Positions 1 through 9,387 of a stretch of 64,000 bases of DNA are shown piece by piece (the stretch's first letter is position 1; every line of letters starts with the position of its first letter). The notes below the pieces were generated by a model that saw only the letters and a list, made by a program, of their open reading frames with translations, was not told the origin of the DNA and made no database searches. The translations under genes and the position numbers were made by a program. The stretch is from Siccibacter turicensis LMG 23730 (GTDB lineage Bacteria; Pseudomonadota; Gammaproteobacteria; Enterobacterales; Enterobacteriaceae). The DNA lies in assembly GCF_000463155.2 (NCBI RefSeq), contig NZ_AWFZ01000050.1, positions 124,001 through 188,000 of the forward strand, given 5' to 3'.

Positions 1-307
1 AGAGATCGAGCCCGATCTCGCCGATGGCGACGATCTTGCTATGCCCCTGGCGAAGATAATCCTCCAGCTGCACCAGCGCGGCGTCATCGTGGCGTTCAAT
101 CACGATCGGGTGCAGGCCCAACGCGCCGTACAGCGCCTCAAAACGCTGGGTCAGGGCCACTACCCCGGCAAAACGTTCTGCCTCAATGGCCGGGACAATG
201 ATACGCGCCACGCCGGCATCGGCCGCGCGGCGTATGCTTTGCGCTTCGTCGTCGCTGAAGGGCGGAAAGTCGAAATGGCAGTGGGTGTCGACAAAGCGTC
301 CGCTCAT
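1..307 (-). CDS. yjjV: TatD-family metal-dependent hydrolase YjjV (C-terminal part off the window)
   Basis: Only the first 102 codons are present. The product begins MSGRFVDTHCHFDF, where the HxH pair is the first metal-binding motif of TatD-type hydrolases, and it contains the family's GEIGLDL segment at the window edge. TatD proteins are metal-dependent hydrolases; YjjV itself has no firmly settled substrate. The ATG overlaps the yjjU stop codon by 3 nt (ATGA arrangement), so the two are translationally coupled, as in E. coli. Confidence 0.93.
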   Translation of the reverse strand, partial: MSGRFVDTHCHFDFPPFSDDEAQSIRRAADAGVARIIVPAIEAERFAGVVALTQRFEALYGALGLHPIVIERHDDAALVQLEDYLRQGHSKIVAIGEIGLDL

Positions 308-1371
308 GCCAGATCCTCATTATTAAAGGCCGCGTCGTTCGCTTCCGGCGCCTCGACGATGGGCGTGACCGCAACGTCATTTGCCACGGTGGCCGGTGGC
401 ACCACCAGCGTCGGCGCAACCGGGGTGAGATGACGTGCCATCGGCGGGGTTGCCGCCAGCAGTTTACCCACCGTGGCGAGGAAGTAGCGCCCACACAGCC
501 GGCCGATTTTATAATCTTCCAGCAGCGTCGGAATACGGCTGCCCAGCGCCATACTGGCCAGCGGTTTCGGCGGATAGATCTCAAAGATGCGCAGTTTACC
601 CGGCGGCTTTTCAATAAACTGCTGGATAGCGCGATAGCTGGTCTCATGGTGCTGCACCAGATTCAGCAGCGGTTGCAGGCTGCTGTCGGTCATCCAGCGC
701 TCCATACGTTTGAACCACTGCGGCGTGTAGTACATCTGCGACGGCACGGTGCGGATCACCACCAGCGTGGTAGCGCCCTGTCGCGCCGCTTCCTGCACCG
801 GTATCGCGTCGCTCACCCCGCCATCGAGATAGTTAATGCCGTTCAGCGAGACACCGCTGCGGTAGAACCCCGGAATGGCGCTTGAGGCGCGGATAATATC
901 CAGCCAGTCGGTGGTCTGAGGGGCGAAATAGCCGGGAGAGTAGTCATCGCTGCGGCAGGCGCACATATAGAAGGTTTTGCCCTTATCAAACAGGCGCGCG
1001 GCGTTATCCATCGCCAGCGGCATGGCGGCGTGGGTCGCTTCGGTCAGCCAGTCAAGATCGATAAGGTTACCGCCGCGCACAAAGCGCACCGGATTGAAAA
1101 ACGCTTTGGAGGTGGTGTAGCGGGTGATGACGCGCCGCGCGTAGCCGGGCTGATTACAGACGTAGGCAGAGAGGTTTTGGGCGCCCGCCGAGGTGCCGTA
1201 GAAGGCGTCGAACGGGTTAAATTCGGCGCGCATAAACTCGTCCAGCACACCGGCTGTAAAGATGCCTCGTTGACCGCCGCCCTCGCAGACCAGCGCCATA
1301 CGTCCGGGCCGAAACGGTTTTAACGCAAGCGGCGCGATATTGCCGAGCGTTACGGGAATTCGCTGACCCAC
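304..1371 (-). CDS. yjjU: Patatin-like phospholipase family protein YjjU
   Basis: A 355-residue protein closely resembling E. coli YjjU (357 aa). Patatin hallmarks are visible: a glycine-rich oxyanion loop (CEGGGQRGIF, near residue 29), the nucleophile elbow GTSAG near residue 60, and the catalytic Asp motif DGG near residue 183. These define a Ser-Asp lipid acyl hydrolase. There is no signal peptide, so a cytoplasmic or membrane-peripheral site is likely. The start is GTG at 1371, as in E. coli. The natural lipid substrate is not known from the sequence. It forms an operon with yjjV, which overlaps its 3' end. Confidence 0.93.
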   Translation of the reverse strand: MGQRIPVTLGNIAPLALKPFRPGRMALVCEGGGQRGIFTAGVLDEFMRAEFNPFDAFYGTSAGAQNLSAYVCNQPGYARRVITRYTTSKAFFNPVRFVRGGNLIDLDWLTEATHAAMPLAMDNAARLFDKGKTFYMCACRSDDYSPGYFAPQTTDWLDIIRASSAIPGFYRSGVSLNGINYLDGGVSDAIPVQEAARQGATTLVVIRTVPSQMYYTPQWFKRMERWMTDSSLQPLLNLVQHHETSYRAIQQFIEKPPGKLRIFEIYPPKPLASMALGSRIPTLLEDYKIGRLCGRYFLATVGKLLAATPPMARHLTPVAPTLVVPPATVANDVAVTPIVEAPEANDAAFNNEDLA

Positions 1372-1468
1372 CCTGCCATCCTGTTAGGTTGTTATGTTAA
1401 AAACGGAGCCTGTCTGGCTCATCAGAGAATGTTCAAAGGTACATCAATTTCCAGGCCACAGAAACCAG

Positions 1469-1495
1469 AAAAGCCAGTCACAAGGACCGGCTTTT
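1469..1495 (-). terminator. Intrinsic terminator after ytjA
   Basis: An 11-bp inverted repeat (AAAAGCCAGTC / GACCGGCTTTT, one mismatch) with a 5-nt loop ends in a short T run on the minus strand, 28 bp past the ytjA stop. The A/T-flanked arms could also act on the plus strand. Confidence 0.7.
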
Positions 1496-1522
1496 CGGGC
1501 GGATAGTAATTACTCCGTCAGG

Positions 1523-1684
1523 TCAGGGGCGACGACGGCCCATGAACAGACTGACCAGGAACAGGATAATCCCGACCACGAAGACAATTTTAGCAGCGCC
1601 GGCTGCGGTACCAGCAAGGCCACCAAAGCCCAGTGCGGCCGCGATTAGTGCAATAACGAGGAAGATAATGCCCCAACGAAACAT
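1523..1684 (-). CDS. ytjA: Small inner-membrane protein YtjA (DUF1328)
   Basis: A 53-residue, very hydrophobic protein identical in pattern to E. coli YtjA ([20 protein letters not shown]...). It has two transmembrane helices separated by a short Gly/Ala-rich turn and a basic tail (GRRRP). The start at 1684 is preferred over an upstream in-frame ATG because it gives the family length and has a GGAG ribosome site. DUF1328 proteins are linked to envelope stress, but their molecular role is unknown. It lies 131 bp past osmY with its own ribosome site. Confidence 0.9.
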   Translation of the reverse strand: MFRWGIIFLVIALIAAALGFGGLAGTAAGAAKIVFVVGIILFLVSLFMGRRRP

Positions 1685-1779
1685 ATGACTCTCCTTTACC
1701 ATAGTGTTAAGCAAATTGCTCTGTAGTGAGCGCTCAGGTAGCTCACTGGCGATTTATTGGTGGTGATGCTTACCTTCTC

Positions 1780-1798
1780 GCCCGGGCAACGCCCGGGC
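1780..1798. terminator. GC-rich hairpin after osmY
   Basis: A perfect 8-bp repeat of GCCCGGGC around an AAC loop lies 17 bp beyond the osmY stop. No T run follows on the minus strand, so it may be a 3'-stabilising hairpin rather than a true intrinsic terminator. Confidence 0.45.
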
Positions 1799-1815
1799 TG
1801 AGGGGTTCGGATGTA

Positions 1816-2427
1816 CTACTTAACTTTCAGATCGTTTTTCACGCTTTTCACGCCATCAATCGCTTTCGCAATTGATTCGGCCCGCTCAGACTGCGCCTGA
1901 TTTTCTACGGTACCGGAGAGCTGAACCACACCATCGGTTGTTTCAACTTTGATCATACGGGACGGTACAATGTCGTCGGCCAGCAGTTTAGCTTTCAGCT
2001 CGCTGGTGGTCGCCGCGTCGCCTGCATAGCCTTTCACAGACTCGTCTTTGCTGTCGCGGACATGAAGCTTGTCGCTCACGGAGGAGACGCCCTCTACCTT
2101 TTTAGCCACGGCCACGGCTTTTTCAGCCTGCGCCTGGCTCTCAACAAAACCGCTCAGCGTCACCACTTTTTTGTCGGTTTTGACGGAAATATCGGTGCTC
2201 TTAATGGTTTCATCATCAACCAGAGCCGCTTTAACTTTTGCGGTGATACCGCTGTCATCCATGAAGTTACCGACTTTATCTACAGAGCTATCGATTTTTT
2301 GCCCTGCGCTGTCTGCCGTAGAGTGTGCTTTATCCGTAGTGGTGCTTTCAGCCCAGGCTGAAGAACCGGCCATTACAGAGCCCAACATTACTGCCAGCAG
2401 AGTTTTAGAAATCTTAGTCTTATTCAT
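1816..2427 (-). CDS. osmY: Periplasmic chaperone OsmY with two BON domains
   Basis: A 203-residue protein with a cleavable signal peptide ([20 protein letters not shown]..., cleavage after SAWA) and two BON domains at about residues 58-125 and 137-203. Each has the repeated pattern [11 protein letters not shown] / [11 protein letters not shown]. OsmY is an RpoS- and osmotically induced periplasmic protein with chaperone activity in E. coli. The start at 2427 is chosen over an upstream in-frame ATG because it begins the signal peptide and follows CAGGAA. A long leader separates it from prfC. Confidence 0.94.
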   Translation of the reverse strand: MNKTKISKTLLAVMLGSVMAGSSAWAESTTTDKAHSTADSAGQKIDSSVDKVGNFMDDSGITAKVKAALVDDETIKSTDISVKTDKKVVTLSGFVESQAQAEKAVAVAKKVEGVSSVSDKLHVRDSKDESVKGYAGDAATTSELKAKLLADDIVPSRMIKVETTDGVVQLSGTVENQAQSERAESIAKAIDGVKSVKNDLKVK

Positions 2428-2832
2428 CGATTCATTCCTGTTTGTATGCTCAGAATTTGAGCTTTCCGCCACACCAAGGCGGCCTGGACACCACTGTGGT
2501 GACCCTTGACCCAGACTCGCTACCTGCAGCGTGCGGGTTACCGCTTCCCACCGGTGTGTCGAATTAAGTCAGTGTTAAATTTTGAGATGACGTTAAACTT
2601 TCAAATTAACATCGGTAATAAAGTTTTTTGCTGGTGTTTTTGACCACTCAACATGTCATCACAATGTTAAATATAGATCACAAAAATAAAAACGCCTGCT
2701 CTGGTGCGTGAAAAAGCAGCAACAAAACGGAAAAAGCGGGAAATTAAGAAGAATCCGCAAGGGACTAATATGACAGGAAAATCCGGGAAGATGAGGCAGG
2801 ACGCGCCTGCTGGCGCATCCTGTAAGTGAGGA
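2428..2832 (-). promoter_or_regulatory. osmY leader and promoter region
   Basis: This 405-bp gap between prfC and osmY holds no gene. The part nearest osmY contains a CACCAC/GTGGTG palindrome near 2489-2501 that would fold in the mRNA leader. The A+T-rich stretch at about 2560-2700 is where the RpoS-type osmY promoter is expected by analogy with E. coli. I cannot pick a single -10 element with confidence. Confidence 0.45.
2798..2821 (-). terminator. Hairpin after prfC
   Basis: A 10-bp inverted repeat (AGGACGCGCC / GGCGCATCCT, one G-T pair) with a 4-nt loop lies just beyond the prfC stop. No clear T run follows, so termination is plausible but unproven. Confidence 0.5.
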
Positions 2833-4422
2833 TTAATGTTCGCGCGTTTTGCGGAAATGGACGTCAGGATAACGTTCCTGCGTGAGATTCAGGTTCACCA
2901 TCGTTGGCGCGATGTAGGTCAGGTTGTCCCCACCATCAAGTGCCAGCTGCACTTCGTTCTTACGCTTGAACTCTTCAAACTTCTTCACGTCCGGGCAGTC
3001 AACCCAGCGCGCGGTCGACACGTTAACCGATTCGTAAATCGCTTCCACGTTGTATTCGCTCTTCAGGCGCGCCACGACCACGTCAAACTGCAGCACCCCC
3101 ACCGCGCCCACGATCAGGTCGTTGTTGGCGATGGGACGGAACACCTGCACGGCGCCCTCTTCGGAGAGCTGTACCAGCCCTTTCAGCAGCTGTTTTTGCT
3201 TAAGCGGATCTTTCAGGCGAATGCGGCGGAACAGTTCCGGTGCGAAGTTCGGGATACCGGTGAACTTCATGGTTTCACCCTGGGTAAAGGTGTCGCCGAT
3301 CTGAATGGTCCCGTGGTTGTGCAAACCGATGATGTCGCCCGGGAACGCCTCTTCCACATGGGAGCGGTCGCCCGCCATAAAGGTCAGCGCGTCGGAGATC
3401 ACCACATCTTTACCGGTACGCACCTGGCGCAGCTTCATGCCTTTCTCATAGCGCCCGGACACTACGCGCATAAAGGCAACGCGGTCGCGGTGTTTAGGAT
3501 CCATGTTGGCCTGAATCTTAAACACGAAGCCGGAGAATTTCTCTTCTTCAGCATGAACCTCGCGGGTATCGGTTTTGCGCGGCATCGGCGCAGGCGCCCA
3601 GTCCACCAGCCCGTCCAGCATATGATCGACGCCAAAGTTACCCAGCGCGGTACCGAAGAACACCGGGGTGATCTCGCCGCTCAGGAACAGCGCCTTGTCG
3701 AACTCGTGCGAGGCGCCCTGCACCAGCTCCAGCTCGTCGCGCAGCTGTGCGGCCAGATCTTCACCCACTGCCGCGTCCAGCTCCGGGTTATCCAGCCCCT
3801 TAACGATGCGGACGTCCTGGATAGTGTGGCCTTTACCGGTCTGGTAGAGATAGGTTTCATCTTTATAGAGGTGGTAGACGCCCTTAAACAGCTTGCCGCA
3901 GCCAATAGGCCAGGTGATAGGTGCGCAGGCGATCTTCAGTTCGCTCTCGACCTCATCCAGCAACTCCATGGGATCGCGGATATCACGGTCAAGTTTGTTC
4001 ATAAAGGTCAGGATCGGCGTATCGCGCAGACGGGTAACTTCCATCAGCTTGCGGGTACGATCCTCAACCCCTTTCGCGGCGTCGATCACCATCAGGCAGC
4101 AGTCCACCGCGGTAAGCGTACGGTAGGTATCTTCCGAGAAGTCTTCGTGGCCCGGGGTGTCCAGCAGGTTGATCAGGCAGTCGTGGTAAGGAAACTGCAT
4201 TACCGAGGTGGTAATAGAGATACCACGCTGCTTTTCCATTTCCATCCAGTCAGATTTGGCGTGCTGGCTGGAGCCGCGGCCTTTAACGGTACCGGCGGTC
4301 TGAATCGCCTGTCCGAACAGCAGCACCTTTTCAGTGATGGTGGTTTTACCGGCATCCGGGTGCGAGATAATGGCAAACGTGCGGCGTTTGGCCACCTCTT
4401 GTACATAAGGAGACAACGTCAT
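2833..4422 (-). CDS. prfC: Peptide chain release factor 3 (RF3)
   Basis: A 529-residue translational GTPase that recycles RF1 and RF2 from the ribosome after peptide release. The GTP-binding motifs are intact: P-loop AHPDAGKTT-type sequence (HPDAGKTT, residues 21-28), switch [10 protein letters not shown] (about 88) and NKLD (about 142). Length and sequence match E. coli RF3 (529 aa). The start is ATG at 4422 with AAGGAG-type ribosome site upstream. It is transcribed alone between yjjG and osmY. Confidence 0.97.
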   Translation of the reverse strand: MTLSPYVQEVAKRRTFAIISHPDAGKTTITEKVLLFGQAIQTAGTVKGRGSSQHAKSDWMEMEKQRGISITTSVMQFPYHDCLINLLDTPGHEDFSEDTYRTLTAVDCCLMVIDAAKGVEDRTRKLMEVTRLRDTPILTFMNKLDRDIRDPMELLDEVESELKIACAPITWPIGCGKLFKGVYHLYKDETYLYQTGKGHTIQDVRIVKGLDNPELDAAVGEDLAAQLRDELELVQGASHEFDKALFLSGEITPVFFGTALGNFGVDHMLDGLVDWAPAPMPRKTDTREVHAEEEKFSGFVFKIQANMDPKHRDRVAFMRVVSGRYEKGMKLRQVRTGKDVVISDALTFMAGDRSHVEEAFPGDIIGLHNHGTIQIGDTFTQGETMKFTGIPNFAPELFRRIRLKDPLKQKQLLKGLVQLSEEGAVQVFRPIANNDLIVGAVGVLQFDVVVARLKSEYNVEAIYESVNVSTARWVDCPDVKKFEEFKRKNEVQLALDGGDNLTYIAPTMVNLNLTQERYPDVHFRKTREH

Positions 4423-4515
4423 GGTTTCAGTCTTCTGTGTCTGCGCGCGGGAAGCCCCGTGCGACGAGTGATTCGAAAAATGCGGCTATTGTACTCAAGA
4501 GCTTTAGGCAGACAA

Positions 4516-5193
4516 TCAATGTTTACACAGGAGCTGCTCCAGTTCGCTTAACGAGGTGACTTGCCAGGTGGGCGCGATGCCCGGCGGCAGTTCGCGGCCG
4601 TGCGGGTTGAGCCAGCAGGTGGCGAACCCGGCGTTCATACCGCCCAGAATATCAGATTCCGCGGTGTCGCCTACCATCAGCACGCGATCGCGCGAGGGGC
4701 TTCCCATTTTATCAAGCGCGTAATCAAAGACCCTGCGATCCGGCTTGGCGGCGCCCACCTCTTCGGAGATCACCAGCAGATCGAAGTAGTCAAGGAAACC
4801 GGTACGCTCAAGGCGGATCTGCTGCAGGGCGGTAAAGCCGTTGGTAATGATGCCAAGCTTCACTTTCCCTTTCAGCATATCAAGCAGCGACTGGGCGCCG
4901 GGCAGCGGGGCGCAGATTTCCGCCATGGCGTTGAGGAACGCGCTGTTGAGATCCCCTGCCCCCACGTTGAGCCGCTCAGCCCAGCCCTGAAAACGCTGAT
5001 GCTGAAGCTGCAAGGCGTTGATGGTCCCGTTCTGGTAATCCACCCACAGCGGCTTGTTAATCGCCTGATAATCCTGATAGTCCTGCGCGGTAAAGGTCAC
5101 GCTGTAATCAAGAAACATCCGCTGTAAGCCGCCGAAAGCGTCAAAGGTAAACAGCGTTTCGTCAGCATCAAACAGTATCCAGTCCCAGTTCAT
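4516..5193 (-). CDS. yjjG: HAD-superfamily pyrimidine nucleotidase YjjG
   Basis: A 225-residue HAD phosphatase. The catalytic motif I is FDADETLF (residues 8-15), motif II is the ITNG segment near residue 108, and motif IV is GDTAESD near residue 170. E. coli YjjG dephosphorylates dUMP, dTMP and noncanonical pyrimidine nucleotides, a house-cleaning role. It starts 21 nt after rimI and completes the holD-rimI-yjjG operon. Confidence 0.95.
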   Translation of the reverse strand: MNWDWILFDADETLFTFDAFGGLQRMFLDYSVTFTAQDYQDYQAINKPLWVDYQNGTINALQLQHQRFQGWAERLNVGAGDLNSAFLNAMAEICAPLPGAQSLLDMLKGKVKLGIITNGFTALQQIRLERTGFLDYFDLLVISEEVGAAKPDRRVFDYALDKMGSPSRDRVLMVGDTAESDILGGMNAGFATCWLNPHGRELPPGIAPTWQVTSLSELEQLLCKH

Positions 5194-5214
5194 TACATCA
5201 CCTTGTTCATCGTT

Positions 5215-5658
5215 TTAGCCAAGCGGCAGCGCCATCACGATCGCGTCTTCGCGACCGTCTGCGGTGGGGTAGTAGTTGCGGCGTACCGTTGCCTCGTTAA
5301 AGCCCAGGCTCTCGTAGAGCGCGATGGCCGGTGCGTTCGAGGCGCGCACTTCCAGCCAGAGGGTGAACACGTCGCGCTGCTCCAGCTGGTTAATCAGGTG
5401 TTCCAGCAGTGCACGCCCGAGACCGCGGCGCTGGTACGCCGGATCGACGGCAATATTGAACAGCGTCGCTTCATCCAGCACGACCTGGGTAATGGCGAAC
5501 GCCGCCAGCTGGCCGTCAACCTCCAGCCGTAAATTGAGATAGCGTTCGCCCTGGTTGCTGGCGAAGGTTTTCTCGCTCCACGGGAAAGCGTGACTGCGTT
5601 TTTCAATGGCGTAGGCGGCGGCCAGATCACTCGGGGTGAGTAAAGAAATCGTGTTCAT
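5215..5658 (-). CDS. rimI: Ribosomal protein bS18-alanine N-acetyltransferase
   Basis: A 148-residue GNAT acetyltransferase, the exact length of E. coli RimI, which acetylates the N-terminal alanine of ribosomal protein S18. The acetyl-CoA loop QRRGLGRALL (about residues 77-86) and the C-terminal NYYPTADGREDAIVM block are conserved. The start at 5658 follows family alignment; it overlaps the end of holD by 32 nt, the same arrangement as in E. coli. Confidence 0.95.
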   Translation of the reverse strand: MNTISLLTPSDLAAAYAIEKRSHAFPWSEKTFASNQGERYLNLRLEVDGQLAAFAITQVVLDEATLFNIAVDPAYQRRGLGRALLEHLINQLEQRDVFTLWLEVRASNAPAIALYESLGFNEATVRRNYYPTADGREDAIVMALPLG

Positions 5659-6040
5659 GTTCGCAAATTTGTCGCCACAGCGCCGCGCGGGCGGCCGCAC
5701 TGTGCTGAAGCTCGGTAAAGGCCGGTGAGGCCAACTGCGCGCCGCGAAGCGGTGGCGCCTCGTCAATGCCAAGACGCCAGCTGGCGCAGGCGCGCTCATC
5801 GGGCAGCATCGCCACCCGCTCGGGGGTGAGCTGTAAAACCTGATCGGGGCTTAACGTCATGGCGCGCAGGATATCCTGCAGCAGCGGCTCGTTCAGCGCG
5901 GGCAGCGTTTCCGCCACCATCACCAGACGAATATGGGCCGGTAGCGTAATCGCGATTTCGCCCTGCAGCACGGCCGGACGGCGCAGCGTCCACTGCGTAA
6001 TACCGAGCTGTTGTAGCTGCCAGTCGCGTCGGGATGTCAT
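5627..6040 (-). CDS. holD: DNA polymerase III psi subunit
   Basis: A 137-residue protein whose N-terminus MTSRRDWQLQQLGITQW matches HolD. Psi bridges the clamp loader's chi subunit to the tau/gamma complex. The start at 6040 gives the E. coli length and is preceded by GAGAGG; a GTG/ATG further upstream is rejected. It is the first gene of holD-rimI-yjjG and is divergent from rsmC, with about 150 bp of shared promoter region. Confidence 0.93.
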   Translation of the reverse strand: MTSRRDWQLQQLGITQWTLRRPAVLQGEIAITLPAHIRLVMVAETLPALNEPLLQDILRAMTLSPDQVLQLTPERVAMLPDERACASWRLGIDEAPPLRGAQLASPAFTELQHSAAARAALWRQICEHEHDFFTHPE

Positions 6041-6193
6041 CGCCACACCTCTCATTTAACAGGGGCGCAAATATAACAAAACTGCGCTTTGGGCGCCAAT
6101 AAAGCCGCCCCGGTGTGATTGAGATGCGAAGAGCGCTGCAGGGTTCGGCTGAACAGGTTATAATCCGCGGCCTGATCGAGAAGGAGTGTTTTC

Positions 6194-7222
6194 ATGTCTG
6201 CTTTTACCCCTGCGAGCGAAGTCCTGCTGCGCCACAGTGATGATTTTGAAGCGAGCCGCATTCTGTTTGCCGGCGATTTGCAGGATGACCTGCCCGCCCG
6301 GCTGGATACCGCCGCAAGCCGCGTCCATACGCAGCAGTACCATCACTGGCAGGTGCTGAGCCGCCTGATGGACGACCGCGCCAGCTACAGCCTGGTGGCC
6401 GACGCCGCCATGGTGGGTGATAGCAATACGCTGATTTACTACTGGCCGAAGAACAAGCCGGAAGCGCTATTCCAGCTGACCAACCTGCTCTCCCTGCTGC
6501 CGGTTGGCAGCGATATCTTCGTGGTCGGTGAGAACCGCAGCGGTGTGCGCAGCGCCGAGCAGATGCTCGAAAAATACGCCCCGCTGACCAAAATCGACAG
6601 CGCGCGCCGCTGTGGTCTGTACCACGGTCGTCTGGAAACTGTCCCGGTATTTGACCCTGAAAGCGGATGGGGCGAGTACCAGCACGAGGGGCTAACCATT
6701 AAAACCCTGCCAGGGGTATTCAGCCGCGACGGGTTGGACGTTGGCAGCCAGCTGCTGCTCTCGACGTTTACGCCGCATACCAAAGGTAAAGTGCTGGATG
6801 TCGGCTGTGGCACCGGCGTGCTCTCTGCGTCGCTTGCCAGCCACTCCCCGAAAGTGCGCCTGACGCTGTGCGATGTGAGCGCCCCGGCAGTGGAAGCCAG
6901 CCGCGCCACCCTCGCCGCTAACGGCCTGGAAGGTGAGGTTATCGCCAGCGACGTCTTCTCCGCCATCAGCGGACGCTTCGATATGATCATCTCCAACCCG
7001 CCGTTCCACGACGGAATGCAGACCAGCCTCGACGCGGCGCAAACCCTGATCCGCGGTGCGGTAAGCCACCTTAATATCGGCGGCGAGCTTCGCCTGGTGG
7101 CAAACGCCTTCCTGCCCTACCCCAGAATTCTGGACGAAGCCTTCGGCAATCATGAGGTCATCGCCCAGACCGGACGCTTCAAAGTGTACCGCGCGGTCCA
7201 TACCCGCAAGGCGAAACGCTAA
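6194..7222 (+). CDS. rsmC: 16S rRNA (guanine-1207-N2) methyltransferase
   Basis: A 342-residue protein with the RsmC layout: an N-terminal degenerate methyltransferase-like domain and a C-terminal catalytic Rossmann domain with the SAM loop [12 protein letters not shown] (about 202-213) and the catalytic NPPFH motif near residue 267. It methylates G1207 of 16S rRNA in the 30S subunit. AAGGAG precedes the ATG. Confidence 0.95.
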   Translation: MSAFTPASEVLLRHSDDFEASRILFAGDLQDDLPARLDTAASRVHTQQYHHWQVLSRLMDDRASYSLVADAAMVGDSNTLIYYWPKNKPEALFQLTNLLSLLPVGSDIFVVGENRSGVRSAEQMLEKYAPLTKIDSARRCGLYHGRLETVPVFDPESGWGEYQHEGLTIKTLPGVFSRDGLDVGSQLLLSTFTPHTKGKVLDVGCGTGVLSASLASHSPKVRLTLCDVSAPAVEASRATLAANGLEGEVIASDVFSAISGRFDMIISNPPFHDGMQTSLDAAQTLIRGAVSHLNIGGELRLVANAFLPYPRILDEAFGNHEVIAQTGRFKVYRAVHTRKAKR

Positions 7223-7237
7223 GCCCTGCGCACCTTA

Positions 7238-7273
7238 AACGCCGCTTTTTAAACCACTCAGGAAAGCGGCGTT
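7238..7273 (+). terminator. rsmC terminator
   Basis: AACGCCGCTTT and AAAGCGGCGTT form an 11-bp perfect stem 15 bp after the rsmC stop, just upstream of the tRNA promoter. Confidence 0.65.
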
Positions 7274-7283
7274 AAATTAACTG

Positions 7284-7311
7284 TTGACGTGGTTCAGAAA
7301 ACATCTAGAAT
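7284..7311 (+). promoter_or_regulatory. Sigma-70 promoter of the leuQPV tRNA operon
   Basis: TTGACG (7284-7289) and TAGAAT (7306-7311) are separated by 16 bp and followed by a GC-rich discriminator (GCGCCTCCG), the pattern expected of a stringently controlled stable-RNA promoter. Transcription would start about 35 bp before the first tRNA. Confidence 0.8.
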
Positions 7312-7352
7312 GCGCCTCCGTGGTTGCAATACTTCATTAGTGTTGCTGGTAT

Positions 7353-7439
7353 GCGAAGGTGGCGGAATTGGTAGACGCGCTAGCTTCAGGTGTTAGTGTC
7401 TTAACGGACGTGAGGGTTCAAGTCCCTCTCTTCGCACCA
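7353..7439 (+). tRNA. leuQ: tRNA-Leu (anticodon CAG), first of three
   Basis: An 87-nt class II tRNA with encoded CCA. The anticodon loop reads CTTCAGGT with anticodon CAG, the long variable arm is GTGTCTTAACGGAC and the T loop is GGTTCAAGTCC. It matches E. coli tRNA-Leu1. The assignment of leuQ, leuP and leuV to individual copies follows E. coli order and is only nominal. Confidence 0.95.
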
Positions 7440-7469
7440 AAAAAATCACACAGATATCTCTCGCATCGG

Positions 7470-7556
7470 GCGACGGTGGCGGAATTGGTAGACGCGCTAG
7501 CTTCAGGTGTTAGTGTCTTAACGGACGTGAGGGTTCAAGTCCCTCCCCTCGCACCA
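7470..7556 (+). tRNA. leuP: tRNA-Leu (anticodon CAG), second of three
   Basis: Same length and variable arm as the first copy, with acceptor stem GCGACGG pairing to the 3' CCCTCGC instead of GCGAAGG. CCA is encoded. The spacer from the first copy is 30 nt, so all three are probably processed from one transcript. Confidence 0.95.
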
Positions 7557-7586
7557 ACGCGAAGACGATATCGAAAAAAAAGAAAT

Positions 7587-7673
7587 GCGACGGTGGCGGA
7601 ATTGGTAGACGCGCTAGCTTCAGGTGTTAGTGTCCTAACGGACGTGAGGGTTCAAGTCCCTCCCCTCGCACCA
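7587..7673 (+). tRNA. leuV: tRNA-Leu (anticodon CAG), third of three
   Basis: Identical to the second copy except for the variable arm, which reads GTGTCCTAACGGAC. CCA is encoded. A T-rich stretch follows without a clear hairpin. Confidence 0.95.
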
Positions 7674-7763
7674 CTTTATGTGGTTTTCTTTTTCTCTCTC
7701 TTCCCTGCTTAATTCTTTGCTGTAACCTCCCTGTTGTTCTCTGATTGTTCCTGTTTTCGCTGA

Positions 7764-8003
7764 TTATCCCTGTTGTCCCAGATTCATTGCCGCAAGCATC
7801 ATTGCCCCTGCCAGCGCCGCACACGACGGTAACAGTACGAAGTGACGAAGCCGCTTGTGATAGAGCATAACGGCAGTCGCCAGTAGCCCCAGCACCACCA
7901 CGATACGCCACTGCGCAAACGACAAATCACTCATCGCCATCGCAACAATCAGCGATGCCGGCAGCAGTACGCCCCAGCCACTCTCCAGACGTTTGTGCAA
8001 CAT
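7764..8003 (-). CDS. yjjZ: DUF1435 small membrane protein YjjZ
   Basis: A 79-residue protein beginning MLHKRLESGWGVLLPASLIV, the size of E. coli YjjZ. Three hydrophobic segments suggest an inner-membrane protein of unknown function. The start at 8003 is supported by GAGAGGG seven bases upstream. A near-consensus Fur box lies 19-37 bp before the ATG, so expression should rise under iron limitation. The position next to leuQPV and fhuF matches E. coli, apart from the inserted cyclase gene. Confidence 0.85.
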   Translation of the reverse strand: MLHKRLESGWGVLLPASLIVAMAMSDLSFAQWRIVVVLGLLATAVMLYHKRLRHFVLLPSCAALAGAMMLAAMNLGQQG

Positions 8004-8021
8004 GGTATGCCCTCTCACACC

Positions 8022-8040
8022 GATAATGATAACCAATATC
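8022..8040 (-). promoter_or_regulatory. Fur box upstream of yjjZ
   Basis: The 19-mer at 8022-8040 (GATAATGATAACCAATATC) matches the classical Fur consensus at 17 of 19 positions. It lies where it would block the yjjZ promoter. Confidence 0.85.
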
Positions 8041-8252
8041 ATATGATAAGATTTCTCATTTGCAAGCGCTGGTTATCGATGTGTTGCTTATATTTTGCGC
8101 ACGCCGGATGACAGCCCGTGGTTGAGATGGTAGATTGAGCCGCAGAATATATCCTCCGTTATTTTTTATGCCGCATCGCGCGCATTTTGCGACCTTACTT
8201 TCCCGTTGGCCCTTGCACGTTCTTTTTATCCTGCTGGTATGTAACGATATTT

Positions 8253-9317
8253 ATGACATTAAGTAACTGGCACGCCCTTATTCAGGCGAAATATCGGCTC
8301 TCGCTGCGCCTGTTTCTGCTGCTTAACGTGATGTCGGCCATTTTTAGCATCCTGAGTCCTCTCTATCACATGCGCTATCTGGCGTTGCCGGTGCTGTTGA
8401 TTGCGGCGTTAAGCACGGTAATGCTGATGCTGGATGCCGTAAACAGGCTGAAGAATGTCGATATCCGCGTTATCGCGCTGACGTTCGGCATGCTGTGGGC
8501 GTGGCAAATCTATATGAAAAGCGGCATCGTGCAGGACGAGCACGCCACCTATATTATGATTGCCCTGCTGAGCGTGCTCTTTATTAGCGCCATTGCCTTT
8601 ACCCATAATATCAGCGCCTTCGCGCTGCACTGCCTGCCGGTATTTCTCACCGTAATGTGGATTGATGCGGGTGAACACTTTCTCCAGCTCGCCTATTCGC
8701 TGGCGGTTCCGGTCGCGGGCATCATCATTCAGCAGATTATCCAGAAGCGAAACGACGCGTTTGCGCAGGGGCTGATGTCCCAGTTGCTGGAAGAGAAAAA
8801 ACGGTTACGCGATCTCAGCCTGCTCGATCCGCTGACCGGCATCTACAACCGCCGCGGTTTTCAGTCTCGTTTTGACAGCCTGCCGGCAACAGAGAATGAG
8901 CAGCGCTATGTCCTGCTGCTCGATATCGACTATTTCAAAGCCTACAACGATCACTACGGCCACATGATGGGCGACAAGGCGCTGATCCGCGTCTCCGCGG
9001 CGATTCGTGATGCGGTACGCTCGCGGGATATTGTGGCTCGCTACGGCGGTGAAGAGTTCCTGGTGCTGGTGACCTGCGCCACGCCCGCGCTGGCTAAGCA
9101 GGCGGCGGAGCGCATCCGGCAACGGGTCTACGATCTGCATATCCCTCATATGTTCAATGACAGCGTGGCAACACACGTGACAATCAGCATCGGCCTTGCG
9201 CCCCTGACCTCGGCCGGGCTGGACGAGGCGTTACAGGCCGCGGACCGGGCGCTGTACGGCGCGAAGCACCAGGGCCGAAACCACATCTTCACCAGCGCGG
9301 ACGCCAGAGCCGCCTGA
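8253..9317 (+). CDS. Membrane-anchored diguanylate cyclase (GGDEF domain)
   Basis: A 354-residue protein. About 190 N-terminal residues hold roughly six hydrophobic helices, and a GGDEF domain follows from about residue 190. The active site is GGEEF near residue 266, preceded by RSRD, which fits the RxxD product-inhibition site five residues upstream; DIDYFKAYND and the LDPLTGIYNRR entry motif are intact, so active c-di-GMP synthesis is predicted. The ATG at 8253 is chosen over an upstream TTG, although its ribosome site is weak. It sits between yjjZ and fhuF, which adjoin in E. coli, so it looks inserted. The sensed signal is unknown. Confidence 0.88.
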   Translation: MTLSNWHALIQAKYRLSLRLFLLLNVMSAIFSILSPLYHMRYLALPVLLIAALSTVMLMLDAVNRLKNVDIRVIALTFGMLWAWQIYMKSGIVQDEHATYIMIALLSVLFISAIAFTHNISAFALHCLPVFLTVMWIDAGEHFLQLAYSLAVPVAGIIIQQIIQKRNDAFAQGLMSQLLEEKKRLRDLSLLDPLTGIYNRRGFQSRFDSLPATENEQRYVLLLDIDYFKAYNDHYGHMMGDKALIRVSAAIRDAVRSRDIVARYGGEEFLVLVTCATPALAKQAAERIRQRVYDLHIPHMFNDSVATHVTISIGLAPLTSAGLDEALQAADRALYGAKHQGRNHIFTSADARAA

Positions 9318-9387
9318 GTTTTGCGGCGAGCACCACACCCCGTGTGGAATTCGCTTGCCATTGGTGATCTCAATAGTTAGGATTGGC

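Noticed and set aside
2836-4551. Long plus-strand open frame (571 codons) opposite prfC
   Set aside because: It is a complement shadow of a highly conserved gene; the predicted product is His/Arg/Val-rich with no domain.
7353-7673. Regularly spaced repeats resembling a CRISPR array
   Set aside because: The repeated units are complete tRNA-Leu genes with cloverleaf structure and encoded CCA.
7359-7712. Open frame with threefold repeated MAELVDALASGVSVLTDVRV-like peptides
   Set aside because: The repeats are the three tRNA-Leu genes read as protein; it is not coding.
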